From positions 2,728,001 through 2,792,000 of the forward strand of contig NZ_CP084222.1 in assembly GCF_020268605.1 (NCBI RefSeq): a stretch of DNA of 64,000 nucleotides, in the 5' to 3' direction. The notes under the pieces were generated by a model. It saw nothing but the letters and a program-made list of their open reading frames with translations, was not told where the DNA came from and did no database searches. The stretch is from Arsenophonus apicola. GTDB lineage: Bacteria; Pseudomonadota; Gammaproteobacteria; Enterobacterales; Enterobacteriaceae. A program made the translations under genes and the position numbers. Within the stretch, counting starts at the first letter, position 1. Every line of letters starts with the position of its first letter. Of this stretch, positions 17,880 to 27,772 are shown one piece after another.

Positions 17880-19127
17880 TTAAAGACTTGGGGATCTTTC
17901 ATCCATCATAAGTAATTGCTGAACCAGCTCAATACAGCGTAAGAAACGCTCATCATAATTAGGCGAATCAACCACCACAAACTGCACTTGATTTTCAATC
18001 AGTAGTTCAATCAATAAATTTTGAAATGTTTTGCGTTCCTCATCACTACCCAAACTACGTAATCCATCCGCTACCCATGGAGTATTATTTTCTAATAAAA
18101 TAACCAGATCAAAACGGTATTTATCAATCAATGCTTGCACAAAAGGATGTGGTTTGCCCTCATATCGTTTACAAAAAGCTTGAGTGGTAATGAAATCAGT
18201 ATCGATAAACGCAACTTTATTGGCATATTTAACGGCAAAATCAATATACTTTGCATGACCCAATGCGATCTTGTCATAGTCAGAATATTGTAATGCCATC
18301 TCATCGCCACCTAAATGAGAGAAAACATAATCACGACCATATTCCCAGGCACTGGTGGTGTTAAAAATATTTGCCAACTTATTAACCAAAGTCGATTTAC
18401 CGCTCGACTCTCCACCTAATATGGCTACCTTACGGACAAAAAAAGGTTTTACTTCCGTTGGAATATATTCCCAATAACGAAATGGCGCTTGCCTAATTTG
18501 ATGACCACTAATATTCATAAATGTGCGTTCAGGATCAATCAGCACCACTTCTGCGCCAAGATATTTTTTATAATGCGCAATATCATCCACTTCGCCTGAA
18601 TAAATAAATTGTGGTTGAATATTTTTTGCCATTAAAAATTTTTTCATTCCTTCACTCCACACTTGCCAGCCATGTGGGTATGGCTCAAAGCCTTGTTCAT
18701 CAAAGCAATGAATATAAATATTTTTTTGATATTTGAAGGTTTGTAATAACCATCGTAGCCGATCGCTGACGGTCGGTTGCTGTGACATAGAACTGTCGAT
18801 AAAAAGCGCTCGATCACGTGGTTCATCATGGCAAAGAATGACATATAACTCATCAACTTGACTACATGCGCGTTGAATCAAATAAATATGTCCGGTATGT
18901 AAGGGATAAAATTTACCAAATACTACGCCAACCCGTTTAGGCTTTAATGGATATTCAATATTTAAAAAACGATGTAATGCGGCAATTTTTCGCGCGCTAG
19001 GATTGTTAATTTTATCATTAATTAATTGGCTTAAATAACCTTTAGTCATGCCGCAAGCGCTAGCAATCTGTTGTAGAGTACAACCAGTTTGCTTTATTGC
19101 CTGTTTCAAATAATCAAACTGTTTCAT
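17880..19127 (-). CDS. nadR: Trifunctional NAD regulator NadR
   Basis: Combines a DNA-binding repressor of NAD synthesis genes, an NMN adenylyltransferase and a nicotinamide riboside kinase. It has 415 residues (E. coli about 410). The helix-turn-helix lies at 16-50 (QQIASACGMTKGYLSQLIND). The nucleotidyltransferase GKFYPLHTGHIYLI lies near 71, and the kinase Walker A GGESSGKST near 238. All three domains keep their key motifs. It follows radA by 11 bases, with a GAGAGG ribosome site, in a serB-radA-nadR operon as in E. coli. Confidence 0.96.
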   Translation of the reverse strand: MKQFDYLKQAIKQTGCTLQQIASACGMTKGYLSQLINDKINNPSARKIAALHRFLNIEYPLKPKRVGVVFGKFYPLHTGHIYLIQRACSQVDELYVILCHDEPRDRALFIDSSMSQQPTVSDRLRWLLQTFKYQKNIYIHCFDEQGFEPYPHGWQVWSEGMKKFLMAKNIQPQFIYSGEVDDIAHYKKYLGAEVVLIDPERTFMNISGHQIRQAPFRYWEYIPTEVKPFFVRKVAILGGESSGKSTLVNKLANIFNTTSAWEYGRDYVFSHLGGDEMALQYSDYDKIALGHAKYIDFAVKYANKVAFIDTDFITTQAFCKRYEGKPHPFVQALIDKYRFDLVILLENNTPWVADGLRSLGSDEERKTFQNLLIELLIENQVQFVVVDSPNYDERFLRCIELVQQLLMMDERSPSL

Positions 19128-19138
19128 CGCCTCTCCGG

Positions 19139-20527
19139 TTAATCAAAGTCTTCCATAACCGTTAATGCCTCTGACAGTTTTTTTACCCCAAATAACTGCA
19201 TATTGGGTAATGGTTTTTTGGGCACATTTGCATAAGGGACAATCGCGCGTTTAAAACCATGTTTTGCCGCCTCAATAATTCGCTCTTGGCCACTCGGTAC
19301 TGGACGAATTTCACCGGCTAACCCCACTTCACCAAAAACCACAACATCACGCGGCAGTGGACGATTACGGAAACTTGATACTAATGAAAAGAGTAACGCA
19401 AGATCGGCACTGGTTTCCGTCACTTTAACTCCACCTACAACATTCACAAAAACATCTTGATCCGACATTTGCAATCCACCATGTCGATGCAAAATAGCCA
19501 GCAAAATTGCTAATCTATTTTGTTCCAAGCCAACAGCAACTCGCCGCGGATTAGCTAACATTGAATAATCCACTAATGCCTGAATTTCCACCAGCAATGG
19601 GCGTGTTCCTTCCCACACCACCATCACCGAGCTACCTGAGGTGATCTCTTCTGCCCGACTGAGAAAAATAGCGGATGGGTTATTTACTTCTTTTAACCCT
19701 TTTTCCGTCATAGCAAACACACCCAGTTCATTAACCGCACCAAATCGGTTTTTGTGACTTCTTAGAGTACGAAATCGTGAGTCTGCTTCACCATCAAGCA
19801 TGATTGAACAGTCAATACAGTGTTCAAGCACTTTGGGACCGGCCAAAGAACCATCTTTCGTGACATGACCTACCATGATAATGGCGATCCCTCGTGTTTT
19901 AGCAAATCGGGTAAGATAAGCCGCCGTTTCTCGCACTTGTGCCACACTACCCGGTGATGACTGTATATCAGCCATATGCATGACTTGAATAGAATCAATC
20001 ACCATTAATTTTGGTTGCTCCTGCTCGGCTATCAAACAGATTTGCTCAATACTGGTTTCAGATAGCATATTGAGATTGTCGGACGGTAACCCTAATCGAT
20101 GAGCTCGCATCGCTACTTGTTGTAAAGACTCCTCACCAGTGACGTATAAAGTTTTCATTTGTGAGGAAAGCCGACACATAGTTTGCAGCAACAATGTACT
20201 TTTACCTGCGCCTGGATTACCGCCAATTAAAATTGCGCTACCGGGTACCACTCCACCACCAAGCACACGATCAAATTCTTTAAAATCAGTAGAAAAACGT
20301 GGCAATGCTTCTAAACTAATGGCAGACAATTTTTGAACTTGATTACCTGCGGCGCCACCGGCATAACCATTAAAGCGTTCTGCTCGTGAGGAAGAACTGG
20401 CTGCTAACCTTACCTCGGTGATCGTATTCCAGGTATGACAAGCGATGCATTGGCCTTGCCAACGAGGATAATCTGCACCACATTCATTACAGACAAATGC
20501 TTTTTTTACTGCTTTTGCCACCGCCAT
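19139..20527 (-). CDS. radA: DNA repair protein RadA
   Basis: RecA-like helicase that extends branch migration in recombinational repair. It has 462 residues (E. coli 460). A C4 zinc finger lies at 12-32 (CNECGADYPRWQGQC followed by C). Walker A is GGNPGAGKSTLL near 103. The RadA signature KNRFG lies near 260, and a Lon-protease-like domain occupies the C-terminus (about 290-460). Catalytic motifs are intact. It lies 27 bases after serB in the same operon. Confidence 0.96.
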   Translation of the reverse strand: MAVAKAVKKAFVCNECGADYPRWQGQCIACHTWNTITEVRLAASSSSRAERFNGYAGGAAGNQVQKLSAISLEALPRFSTDFKEFDRVLGGGVVPGSAILIGGNPGAGKSTLLLQTMCRLSSQMKTLYVTGEESLQQVAMRAHRLGLPSDNLNMLSETSIEQICLIAEQEQPKLMVIDSIQVMHMADIQSSPGSVAQVRETAAYLTRFAKTRGIAIIMVGHVTKDGSLAGPKVLEHCIDCSIMLDGEADSRFRTLRSHKNRFGAVNELGVFAMTEKGLKEVNNPSAIFLSRAEEITSGSSVMVVWEGTRPLLVEIQALVDYSMLANPRRVAVGLEQNRLAILLAILHRHGGLQMSDQDVFVNVVGGVKVTETSADLALLFSLVSSFRNRPLPRDVVVFGEVGLAGEIRPVPSGQERIIEAAKHGFKRAIVPYANVPKKPLPNMQLFGVKKLSEALTVMEDFD

Positions 20528-20554
20528 TGCCTCTCTTATTTATTGTTCTAATAA

Positions 20555-21532
20555 TTAACGTTCTTCATGCTTTAAACCACCACTTAAAACACAAAGTACT
20601 CCCATTAAATCACCATGTTGAATCGCTACTTTTGCCCTGGCCTGTACTTTGGATTTTGCATGATAAGCAATACCTAACCCTGCCTTACGGATCATTTTTA
20701 CATCGTTGGCGCCATCACCGATAGCAACGGTTTGCTCGATTGGAATAGAGTATTGTCTAGCTAATTTTATCAAGGTTTGAGCTTTCACTTTAGCATCGAC
20801 AATATTGCCATGCACTTTACCTGTCAATTTGTTATCCTTAATTTCCAGTTTGTTAGCCACCGCTGCGGTTAATTTTAATTTTTCCTTTAAATAATTAGTA
20901 AAAAAATTAAATCCACCTGAAACTATAACAACATGCCAATCAAACGCCTGCAATTTACGGACAAGACTCGTTAAGCCTGGTGTCAAGGGCATATGCGTTA
21001 ATACATTTTGCAAAATTTGGATGTCGGTTCCAGCAAGTAACTTAACCCGAGCTTTTAAACTTTCACTAAAATCAATTTCCCCTTGCATAGCGCGTTCAGT
21101 AATTTCAGCAACCTGCTTACCAACTCCCGCCAAACGAGCAATTTCATCAATACATTCGATTTGAATTGCTGTTGAATCCATATCCATTACCAACAATCCT
21201 GGCGCACGTAAACGAGGAATATTACCCAGCGGTACAACATCTAGACTACACTCTTCAGCTATTTTCTTTATTTTTGCACTTAAGCTACCCGCAATACGCA
21301 CGACTTGATAATCATCAATACGCCAAGAAGAAACAATGACAATGGCACTACCAGAGCGTTGTTGAAAGTGACTAATACGTTGTTTATTAAGCCCTCGCCC
21401 ATAAAGCAACCAACCACTATCACCAGCCCGATAATCTAATGGCATAATTTCTTCGCCACTCAATGAAAGTGGTAATCCAGGCCACTTTTGGATCTCATTA
21501 GGCAAATAACAATAGGTTAAACTGGTCGACAT
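20555..21532 (-). CDS. serB: Phosphoserine phosphatase
   Basis: Last step of serine synthesis, hydrolysing O-phosphoserine. HAD-superfamily motifs are present: DMDSTAIQIECIDE near residue 118 (nucleophile Asp and general acid Asp), SGGFNFFT near 203, and GDGANDVKMI near 270. It has 325 residues against 322 in E. coli, with the usual N-terminal extension. It is the first gene of serB-radA-nadR and divergent from ytjB, as in E. coli. Confidence 0.96.
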   Translation of the reverse strand: MSTSLTYCYLPNEIQKWPGLPLSLSGEEIMPLDYRAGDSGWLLYGRGLNKQRISHFQQRSGSAIVIVSSWRIDDYQVVRIAGSLSAKIKKIAEECSLDVVPLGNIPRLRAPGLLVMDMDSTAIQIECIDEIARLAGVGKQVAEITERAMQGEIDFSESLKARVKLLAGTDIQILQNVLTHMPLTPGLTSLVRKLQAFDWHVVIVSGGFNFFTNYLKEKLKLTAAVANKLEIKDNKLTGKVHGNIVDAKVKAQTLIKLARQYSIPIEQTVAIGDGANDVKMIRKAGLGIAYHAKSKVQARAKVAIQHGDLMGVLCVLSGGLKHEER

Positions 21533-21652
21533 TAATTCATACTCCTGTAATCCAATTGCGACAATTGGCCAACAAAAAAATAACTTTTTAAACTACCCTA
21601 ACATCTTAAGCTCTGGCAATATGATAATGAACTAAGTTTAAAAGAGCCGATT

Positions 21653-22282
21653 ATGATTAAAACAAAATTAAAGTTTCGATTACATAAAACAGTTATCATT
21701 TTAATTTGCCTCTTCTTACTTGTTATTCTAATCCAAGGAGTTACCTATTTTAGTCGTTCACATCAGCAAATCAGAATCGAGCAGTTTAAAGAACTAGCAA
21801 TTACACTTGCTGAACAAGTCGCTTTTAGCTTATCCAATTATATACAAAGTGATGGTAAGAGTTTTAATAATGAACAGATCCTGGCCATTCTTAATCAATT
21901 AACAATTAATGAACATATTCTTGATGCCAGCGTTTATCTTAATGATGGTACCCAAATTCAACATGCGGGTGAAAAGGTTGCTTTACGAGAGCGGTTATCC
22001 CTTAATCAACCACCATGCCACAGCTATGTTAACTATCAATTGGTTGTTCCAATCATTGATACAGAAAAACCAAAAGGTTTTTTACGTTTAACCATCGATA
22101 CTCATCAATTCAGTATAGGATCTAAACAAATAGATAATATGGCTAATTTATTAAAGATCATGCTATTGCTAGCACTCACAATCGGTTTTATTTTGGCTAA
22201 TATCTTAGCAAGATCGATTCCAATACATTGGCCAAAATTACCATTTTTATCAATAAGCAATAGTCGCAATCAGCAAAAATAA
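21653..22282 (+). CDS. ytjB: Membrane protein YtjB (Smp)
   Basis: Inner-membrane protein of the Smp family, function not established. It has 209 residues (E. coli about 214). An N-terminal hydrophobic segment spans 13-33 and a second spans about 166-185, with a periplasmic domain between, giving a topology like a sensor without a signalling domain. Family blocks LKFRLHKTVIILICL and GFLRLTIDTHQF are recognisable. It is divergent from serB and ends at a strong hairpin. Confidence 0.88.
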   Translation: MIKTKLKFRLHKTVIILICLFLLVILIQGVTYFSRSHQQIRIEQFKELAITLAEQVAFSLSNYIQSDGKSFNNEQILAILNQLTINEHILDASVYLNDGTQIQHAGEKVALRERLSLNQPPCHSYVNYQLVVPIIDTEKPKGFLRLTIDTHQFSIGSKQIDNMANLLKIMLLLALTIGFILANILARSIPIHWPKLPFLSISNSRNQQK

Positions 22283-22293
22283 AAATTGCTAAA

Positions 22294-22321
22294 AAGAAAG
22301 CAGATTAAAATCTGCTTTCTT
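22294..22321. terminator. Bidirectional terminator between ytjB and deoD
   Basis: A 13-bp perfect stem AAGAAAGCAGATT/AATCTGCTTTCTT with a two-base loop. It is A-rich on one side and T-rich on the other, so it can terminate both convergent transcripts. It is 12 bases past the ytjB stop. Confidence 0.92.
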
Positions 22322-22348
22322 ACTTGATTTAAATTTAATGCTCTATTT

Positions 22349-23062
22349 TTAATCTAGTAATAATACTGATTCTAACGCAATTTCAACCATCTCATTAAAT
22401 GTCGTTTGCCGTTCTGCTGAAGTTGTCTTCTCACCAAGACGAATATGATCAGATACTGTACAAATAGTTAGAGCTTTCACACCATACTCTGCGGCTATAC
22501 TATACATACCAGCAGCTTCCATTTCTACGCCCAAAATGCCATATTTTTCCATCGTATCAAATACTTGCATTTGAGGTGAATAAAACAGATCAGTAGAAAA
22601 AATATTACCTACCCGAACATTGATGTTTTTTGCTTTAGCGGCGGTAATCGCATTATGCACCAAGTCATAATCAGCAATAGCAGCAAAATCATTATCATCA
22701 AATTTTAACCGATTTACTTTTGAATCAGTGCATGCGCCTAGGCCAATAATAATATCGCGTAATTTAACTTGAGGGCTAATCGCCCCACAGGAACCAACTC
22801 GTATTATGGTTTTAACACCAAAGTCAGTGATTAACTCTTTCATGTAAATCGAACAAGATGGGATACCCATTCCATGTCCCATCACAGAAATACTACGGCC
22901 TTGGTAATTACCAGTAAAACCTAACATACCACGAACATCATTTACCTGACGGCTATCAGTCAAAAATTTTTCTGCAATATGTTTGGCACGTAACGGATCA
23001 CCTGGCATCAAAACAATATCAGCAAAATCGCCCATCTCAGCATTAATATGTGGGGTAGCCAT
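22349..23062 (-). CDS. deoD: Purine-nucleoside phosphorylase
   Basis: Hexameric phosphorylase that cleaves purine (deoxy)nucleosides to base and (deoxy)ribose 1-phosphate. It has 237 residues (E. coli 239). Visible are the phosphate-binding GDPLRAKHIAE near 20, RVGSCGAISP near 87, VEMEAAGMYSIA near 178 and the catalytic Asp in CTVSDHI near 204. It is last in the deo cluster, 65 bases after deoB. Confidence 0.96.
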   Translation of the reverse strand: MATPHINAEMGDFADIVLMPGDPLRAKHIAEKFLTDSRQVNDVRGMLGFTGNYQGRSISVMGHGMGIPSCSIYMKELITDFGVKTIIRVGSCGAISPQVKLRDIIIGLGACTDSKVNRLKFDDNDFAAIADYDLVHNAITAAKAKNINVRVGNIFSTDLFYSPQMQVFDTMEKYGILGVEMEAAGMYSIAAEYGVKALTICTVSDHIRLGEKTTSAERQTTFNEMVEIALESVLLLD

Positions 23063-23127
23063 AGATAGATTTCCTTTAATTTCTTATCAATAATATTGGG
23101 AATATCAACGAATATTTCCCATCATAC

Positions 23128-24351
23128 TTAAAATAGCGTTTTGCCATATGCCATTGGAGATAAACCAAAATATTGTGCAATGGTTTGACCAATATCAGCA
23201 AAGGTCTGCCGATGACCTAATGCTCCAGGTTTTATTTTCGGACCATAAATTAAAATAGGTATATTTTCTCGCGTATGATCAGTTCCTCGCCAAGTCGGGT
23301 CACAACCATGATCAGCAGTAATAATCAAAATATCATCGTTTTCAATTAACTCCAGCATTTCAGGTAAACGGCGATCAAATAACTCAAGTCCAGCCGCATA
23401 ACCTGCAACATCACGACGATGTCCATATGAGGAATCAAAATCAACAAAATTAGTAAATACAATAGTATTGTCGGCCGCTTTTTTGATCTCCTCAATGCTC
23501 GCTGCAAATAGTGCTTCAATACCTGTTGCTTTTACTTGCTTAGTAATGCCTACATTGGCATAAATATCGGCAATTTTGCCAATTGAAACTACCTCGCCAG
23601 CTTTTTCTTCCACCAGTTTTTTCAAGACAGTTGGTGCGGGGGGTTCAACGGAATAATCTCGCCGATTACCTGTACGCTCAAAACAGCCCGCTTTATTGCC
23701 GATAAAAGGTCGAGCAATAACCCGCCCGATATTATAAGCGCCATCATCCAGCGTCTTTCTCGCAATCTCACAAAGCTGATAAAGATTTTTAACCCCAAAA
23801 GTCTCTTCATGGCAGGCTATCTGAAACACTGAATCGGCTGAAGTATAGAAAATAGGTTTGCCTGTTTTCATATGCTCTTCACCTAATTGATCCAAGATCA
23901 CTGTACCAGAAGAGTGGCAATTTCCCAGATAACCAGGCAAATTGGCTTCTTCAACAAGCTTATCCAATAATTGTTGCGGAAAACTATTTTTTTCCTGGGC
24001 AAAATATCCCCATTCAAATAAAACTGGTACCCCGGCAATCTCCCAATGACCTGATGGAGTATCTTTGCCGGAAGATAACTCACTCGCATAACCATAGGCA
24101 GCGATAATCTCAGCATCTTCATCCAGGCCGATTGGAAATGTTCCTGATGATCCCTCAGCAGCTTTTCCTAACCCTAAAAGTGTTAAATTAGGCAAATAGA
24201 GTTTCCCTTTACGACCTTTATCCGCCTTCCCTTGTGCACAAGCGGCCGCAATATGCCCTAACGTGTTCGCGCCAGCATCGCCAAATCTATTAGCGTCAGG
24301 TGTAGCACCGATACCAAAAGAATCAAGAACCATAATAAATACACGTTTCAT
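23128..24351 (-). CDS. deoB: Phosphopentomutase
   Basis: Alkaline-phosphatase-superfamily enzyme that interconverts (deoxy)ribose 1- and 5-phosphate. It has 407 residues, equal to E. coli DeoB. Metal ligands are present in VLDSFGIGATPDA at the N-terminus and TADHGCDPTWRGTDHTRE near 344. It links DeoD to DeoC. In E. coli deoA lies just upstream; here a 236-base gap with a terminator replaces it, so deoB probably needs its own promoter. Confidence 0.96.
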   Translation of the reverse strand: MKRVFIMVLDSFGIGATPDANRFGDAGANTLGHIAAACAQGKADKGRKGKLYLPNLTLLGLGKAAEGSSGTFPIGLDEDAEIIAAYGYASELSSGKDTPSGHWEIAGVPVLFEWGYFAQEKNSFPQQLLDKLVEEANLPGYLGNCHSSGTVILDQLGEEHMKTGKPIFYTSADSVFQIACHEETFGVKNLYQLCEIARKTLDDGAYNIGRVIARPFIGNKAGCFERTGNRRDYSVEPPAPTVLKKLVEEKAGEVVSIGKIADIYANVGITKQVKATGIEALFAASIEEIKKAADNTIVFTNFVDFDSSYGHRRDVAGYAAGLELFDRRLPEMLELIENDDILIITADHGCDPTWRGTDHTRENIPILIYGPKIKPGALGHRQTFADIGQTIAQYFGLSPMAYGKTLF

Positions 24352-24456
24352 AACTACCCTTGGTTAGTTCAAATTCAATTAATCCATTATTAAACAAAAA
24401 ATAACGCATTCCATAATTCGAGTTCAGAATAACTTTTCACTAGCGTCAATAAATAA

Positions 24457-24480
24457 AAATACTAATCAATGCTAGTATTT
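24457..24480 (-). terminator. Terminator-like hairpin between deoC and deoB
   Basis: On the minus strand AAATACTA and TAGTATTT pair around an 8-base loop and are followed by TTTATTTATT. It lies about 107 bases past the deoC stop, in the gap where deoA is expected. It would uncouple deoBD from deoC. Confidence 0.65.
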
Positions 24481-24587
24481 AAAAACTGCTTTATTAGCGA
24501 TTATTTTCACAAATTATTAAAAAAGATATTTTCATTTTTTTGCCAGCCAATAATTACTGAAACACTGCTTAAAGAGAGCAATAAAAA

Positions 24588-25367
24588 CTAATAGTCGCCA
24601 GCAAAATTATCTATTTGACATCCTAATGTATTTAATAAACTAGCCAATAAACTTGATGCACCAAAACGAAAGTGACGAATATCCACCCATTCTTTTCCCA
24701 TGATGCGATCGGCTAATGCCAGATATTGAGCTGCATCCTCTACCGCGCGAACGCCACCTGCCACCTTACAACCCACCTGGTTAGCAACGCCCATATCTCG
24801 AATAACCTTAAGCATAATTTCAACATTCTCAAGGGTGGCATTTATCGCTACCTTACCCGTTGAAGTCTTAACAAAATCAGCACCGGCAGTAATGGCAATT
24901 TCTGTCGCTTGACGAATAAGAGCTGCCTGCTTTAATTCACCGGCTTCAATAATAACTTTCAGTAATACTCTACTGGTTAGGCACATTTCCTTACACGCTT
25001 TAACCAGCTCAAAACCAATTTGCTTATTACCGGCTATTAACGCTTGATAAGGAAAAACAACGTCAACTTCGTCTGCGCCATAAGCAATAGCGGCTTGAGT
25101 TTCAGCTAATGCAATCGCGATATCATGCCCGCCAAATGGAAAATTAGTTACTGTTGCAATTCGAATACTCGGAGTGTTTTGTTCAGTTAAAATCTTACGT
25201 GCCAATGGAATAAAGCGAGGATAAATACATATCGCAGCTGTATTTCCTCGGGCGGTTTTTGCTTGATTGCATAATATCTTTACTTGTTCATCAGTATCGT
25301 TATCATTTAGCAGAGTTAAATCCATCAAGTTTAATGCACGTTGTGCTGCAAGTTTTAATTCCATCAT
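24588..25367 (-). CDS. deoC: Deoxyribose-phosphate aldolase
   Basis: Class I aldolase that splits 2-deoxyribose 5-phosphate to acetaldehyde and glyceraldehyde 3-phosphate. It has 259 residues, equal to E. coli. The Schiff-base lysine lies in the motif FVKTSTGK near residue 168 and a second catalytic Lys in GCKVAGGVR near 202. It follows the nucleoside transporter gene by 71 bases and probably shares its promoter. Confidence 0.96.
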   Translation of the reverse strand: MMELKLAAQRALNLMDLTLLNDNDTDEQVKILCNQAKTARGNTAAICIYPRFIPLARKILTEQNTPSIRIATVTNFPFGGHDIAIALAETQAAIAYGADEVDVVFPYQALIAGNKQIGFELVKACKEMCLTSRVLLKVIIEAGELKQAALIRQATEIAITAGADFVKTSTGKVAINATLENVEIMLKVIRDMGVANQVGCKVAGGVRAVEDAAQYLALADRIMGKEWVDIRHFRFGASSLLASLLNTLGCQIDNFAGDY

Positions 25368-25438
25368 ATAATTCTCTAAAGCTAATCACATTGTTGCTTC
25401 AGTGTTTAAACAACCGTTTATATACCAGGCTTATTAGG

Positions 25439-26725
25439 TTACATTGTCGCTAACGATAAAAAGAAGCCAGCAATGGTGGCACTCATTAGATTGGATAACG
25501 AACCGGCTAAAACCGCTTTCAAACCTAACCGAGCAACATCTTTACGTCGATTTGGGGCAATTCCACCTAACCCACCCAGTAATATGGCTACGGAAGCCAA
25601 ATTAGCAAACCCACATAATGCAAAAGAGATTATTGCTTTAGTATGCTGAGAAAGTACTTGCTTGCCTGCGGCAATCACCTCGCTATCAGGTTTTAAGTAT
25701 TCGCCAAAGTTCATATAAGCAACAAATTCATTGACCACTAATTTTTGCCCGATAAATGAACCGGCAATTGTCGCTTCATGCCAGGGTATACCAATCAAGT
25801 AGGCGATTGGCGCAAAAATCCAGCCTAAGATCAATTCTAATGATAAGCCTGGTATATGGATCCAGCCACCAATCACCGCCAAAATGCCATTAAGCAAAGC
25901 TATCAATGCAACAAATGCCAGCAACATCGCACCGACATTTAAAGCAAGTTGCATACCGGAAGAGGCACCGGCGGCGGCGGCATCAATAATGTTAACTGGC
26001 CGCTCTTCGCCAGTGGCCACTGTGACCATATTGACGGCATCATGAGTTTTCTCTGTTTCCGGTACCATTAATTTGGCAAATAACAATCCGCCAGGTGCTG
26101 CCATAAAAGATGCTGCGATCAGATATTCCATTGGCACCCCCATTTGCGCATAGCCGGCCAATACCGAGCCAGCAACAGAAGCTAATCCACCACACATAAC
26201 AGCAAACAGCTCAGAGTTTGTCATTGTGGCAATGTAGGGTCTGACAACCAAAGGCGCCTCAGTATGACCGACAAAAATATTAGCGGTAGCCGATAACGAC
26301 TCAGTGCGTGAGGTGCCTAATATCCATTGCAAAAGTCCACCTAACATTTTGATAAAAAACTGCATAATACCAAGATAATAAAGCACAGCGATTAATGAGG
26401 AGAAGAAAACAATGACCGGTAAAACCCGTAAGGCAAAAATAAAACCACTACCGCCAAACAGTTCAAACATTTTATTGGAGACCAAACCACCAAAGATAAA
26501 ATCCATACCAACTTGTCCATAACCAATCACACTAGAAACTGCATCAGACACGGTTTCTAAAGTACGGCGACCGGCAGGGACATAGAGAACAAATGCTCCC
26601 ATTGCCATTTGAATAATAAAAGCACCAAATACGGTACGGAATTTAATTGCTCGGCGGTTACTGGAAAAAATGATAGCGATAAAAATCAATACTACCATCC
26701 CTAGCAGGCTCATAATGAGTTGCAT
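25439..26725 (-). CDS. CNT-family (NupC/NupX-like) nucleoside symporter
   Basis: Concentrative nucleoside transporter of the inner membrane, 428 residues. It has about ten hydrophobic segments. Family motifs are GHTEAPLVVRPY near 152, GGLASVAGSVLAGYA near 180 and NEFVAYMNF near 325. Closest by memory to the E. coli NupX/PsuT branch. Standing first in the deo cluster, it would import the nucleosides that DeoC, DeoB and DeoD degrade. The coupling ion and exact substrate cannot be told from sequence. Confidence 0.88.
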   Translation of the reverse strand: MQLIMSLLGMVVLIFIAIIFSSNRRAIKFRTVFGAFIIQMAMGAFVLYVPAGRRTLETVSDAVSSVIGYGQVGMDFIFGGLVSNKMFELFGGSGFIFALRVLPVIVFFSSLIAVLYYLGIMQFFIKMLGGLLQWILGTSRTESLSATANIFVGHTEAPLVVRPYIATMTNSELFAVMCGGLASVAGSVLAGYAQMGVPMEYLIAASFMAAPGGLLFAKLMVPETEKTHDAVNMVTVATGEERPVNIIDAAAAGASSGMQLALNVGAMLLAFVALIALLNGILAVIGGWIHIPGLSLELILGWIFAPIAYLIGIPWHEATIAGSFIGQKLVVNEFVAYMNFGEYLKPDSEVIAAGKQVLSQHTKAIISFALCGFANLASVAILLGGLGGIAPNRRKDVARLGLKAVLAGSLSNLMSATIAGFFLSLATM

Positions 26726-26883
26726 GAATAATATCCCTGTATATTTTATTTCAAATGAAAAATTTCTATTGTTTAAAAAATAAACTGTCAGTGTAATGCG
26801 CAGACATTATATCGATTTTGCATTAATAACTTGCAGTCCGTATCGCAAATAATCATAACGAAAAATCACGAAAAAATAAATTT

Positions 26884-26899
26884 TGCGACACATATCACT
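26884..26899. promoter_or_regulatory. Possible CRP site upstream of the nucleoside transporter
   Basis: TGCGA-N6-TCACT matches the CRP consensus TGTGA-N6-TCACA with one mismatch in each half. It lies about 160 bases upstream of the transporter start, where catabolite control of nucleoside use would be expected. No CytR or DeoR operator could be identified. Confidence 0.4.
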
Positions 26900-26986
26900 T
26901 ACGAAAAGCGATTTTGCCAGCAAAAATTATCGAAATAAACATCATTTTATAATTAAATGCCTTATTAATATGAGTATTAACCAATA

Positions 26987-27772
26987 TTATTCTGCCTTTT
27001 TTTTGATATTAAATAGTTGCAAACTATTGTTATAAAGCTGTGCTGCAATTTCCTCTGCTGGCTCTTGTCGCAGGTTACATAGTGTCTCAAATACCAAATG
27101 TATTCTTTCGGGACGATTAACCTGGCCCTGAAATCCGGCTAATGGCATATCAGGCGCATCAGTTTCAAGTACTAATGACGTTAGTGGCAATTGCGCAACT
27201 ACTGCTCTAGTTTTCTTAGCCCGCTCATAAGTGATAACACCACCAATACCGATAAAATAGCCTAAACGGACAAAAGCATTCGCTTGCGATAAACTGCCCG
27301 CAAATCCATGAATAACTCCCTTTTTCGGCACATCAAATCGTCTTAATAAAGCAGCTAAGTGATCATGGCTTTTACGCGAATGTAGAATAACCGGTAACTC
27401 ATATTGTTTAGCCAACTTTAATTGCTGGATCAGCAATGTTTGTTGTTGATCAATCGCAGCATTAGTAACAAAATAATCTAAACCTATTTCACCAATAGCA
27501 ACACATTTATTGCTGTTTTGCTGCAATAATGCCACTAATTTAGTAAAATGATCCGGTAAATAATTTGCAATATACAAAGGATGAAAACCTAATGCGGCAT
27601 ATAAATGCGGATGTTGTTGTGCCAGTGAATATACTCGCTCTAAATTCTCAATACCCACTGACGGGATAATGATATCGGTCACGCCAACTTTTGCGGCATG
27701 CAAAAAGCTATCTTCAATATCATGGATAAAAGGAGGAAAATCAAAATGACAATGGGTGTCAACGAACATCAA
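26987..27772 (-). CDS. yjjV: TatD-family metal-dependent hydrolase YjjV
   Basis: TatD-family nuclease-like hydrolase, 261 residues. The metal ligands are visible: THCHFD at 6-11, the Glu in AIGEIGLDY near 94, HSRKSHDHL near 131, GVIHGFAGS near 152, and LETDAPDMPL near 205. Its start overlaps the yjjU 3' end by 14 bases, so the two are co-translated, as in E. coli. The related gene tatD is missing from its usual place after tatC, so this may be one of few TatD-type enzymes left. Confidence 0.92.
   Translation of the reverse strand: MMFVDTHCHFDFPPFIHDIEDSFLHAAKVGVTDIIIPSVGIENLERVYSLAQQHPHLYAALGFHPLYIANYLPDHFTKLVALLQQNSNKCVAIGEIGLDYFVTNAAIDQQQTLLIQQLKLAKQYELPVILHSRKSHDHLAALLRRFDVPKKGVIHGFAGSLSQANAFVRLGYFIGIGGVITYERAKKTRAVVAQLPLTSLVLETDAPDMPLAGFQGQVNRPERIHLVFETLCNLRQEPAEEIAAQLYNNSLQLFNIKKKAE

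Noticed and set aside
24352..24587. Remnant of deoA in the deoB-deoC gap
   Set aside because: I read the gap in the coding direction and saw no DeoA-like segment; only AT-rich sequence and a hairpin remain.
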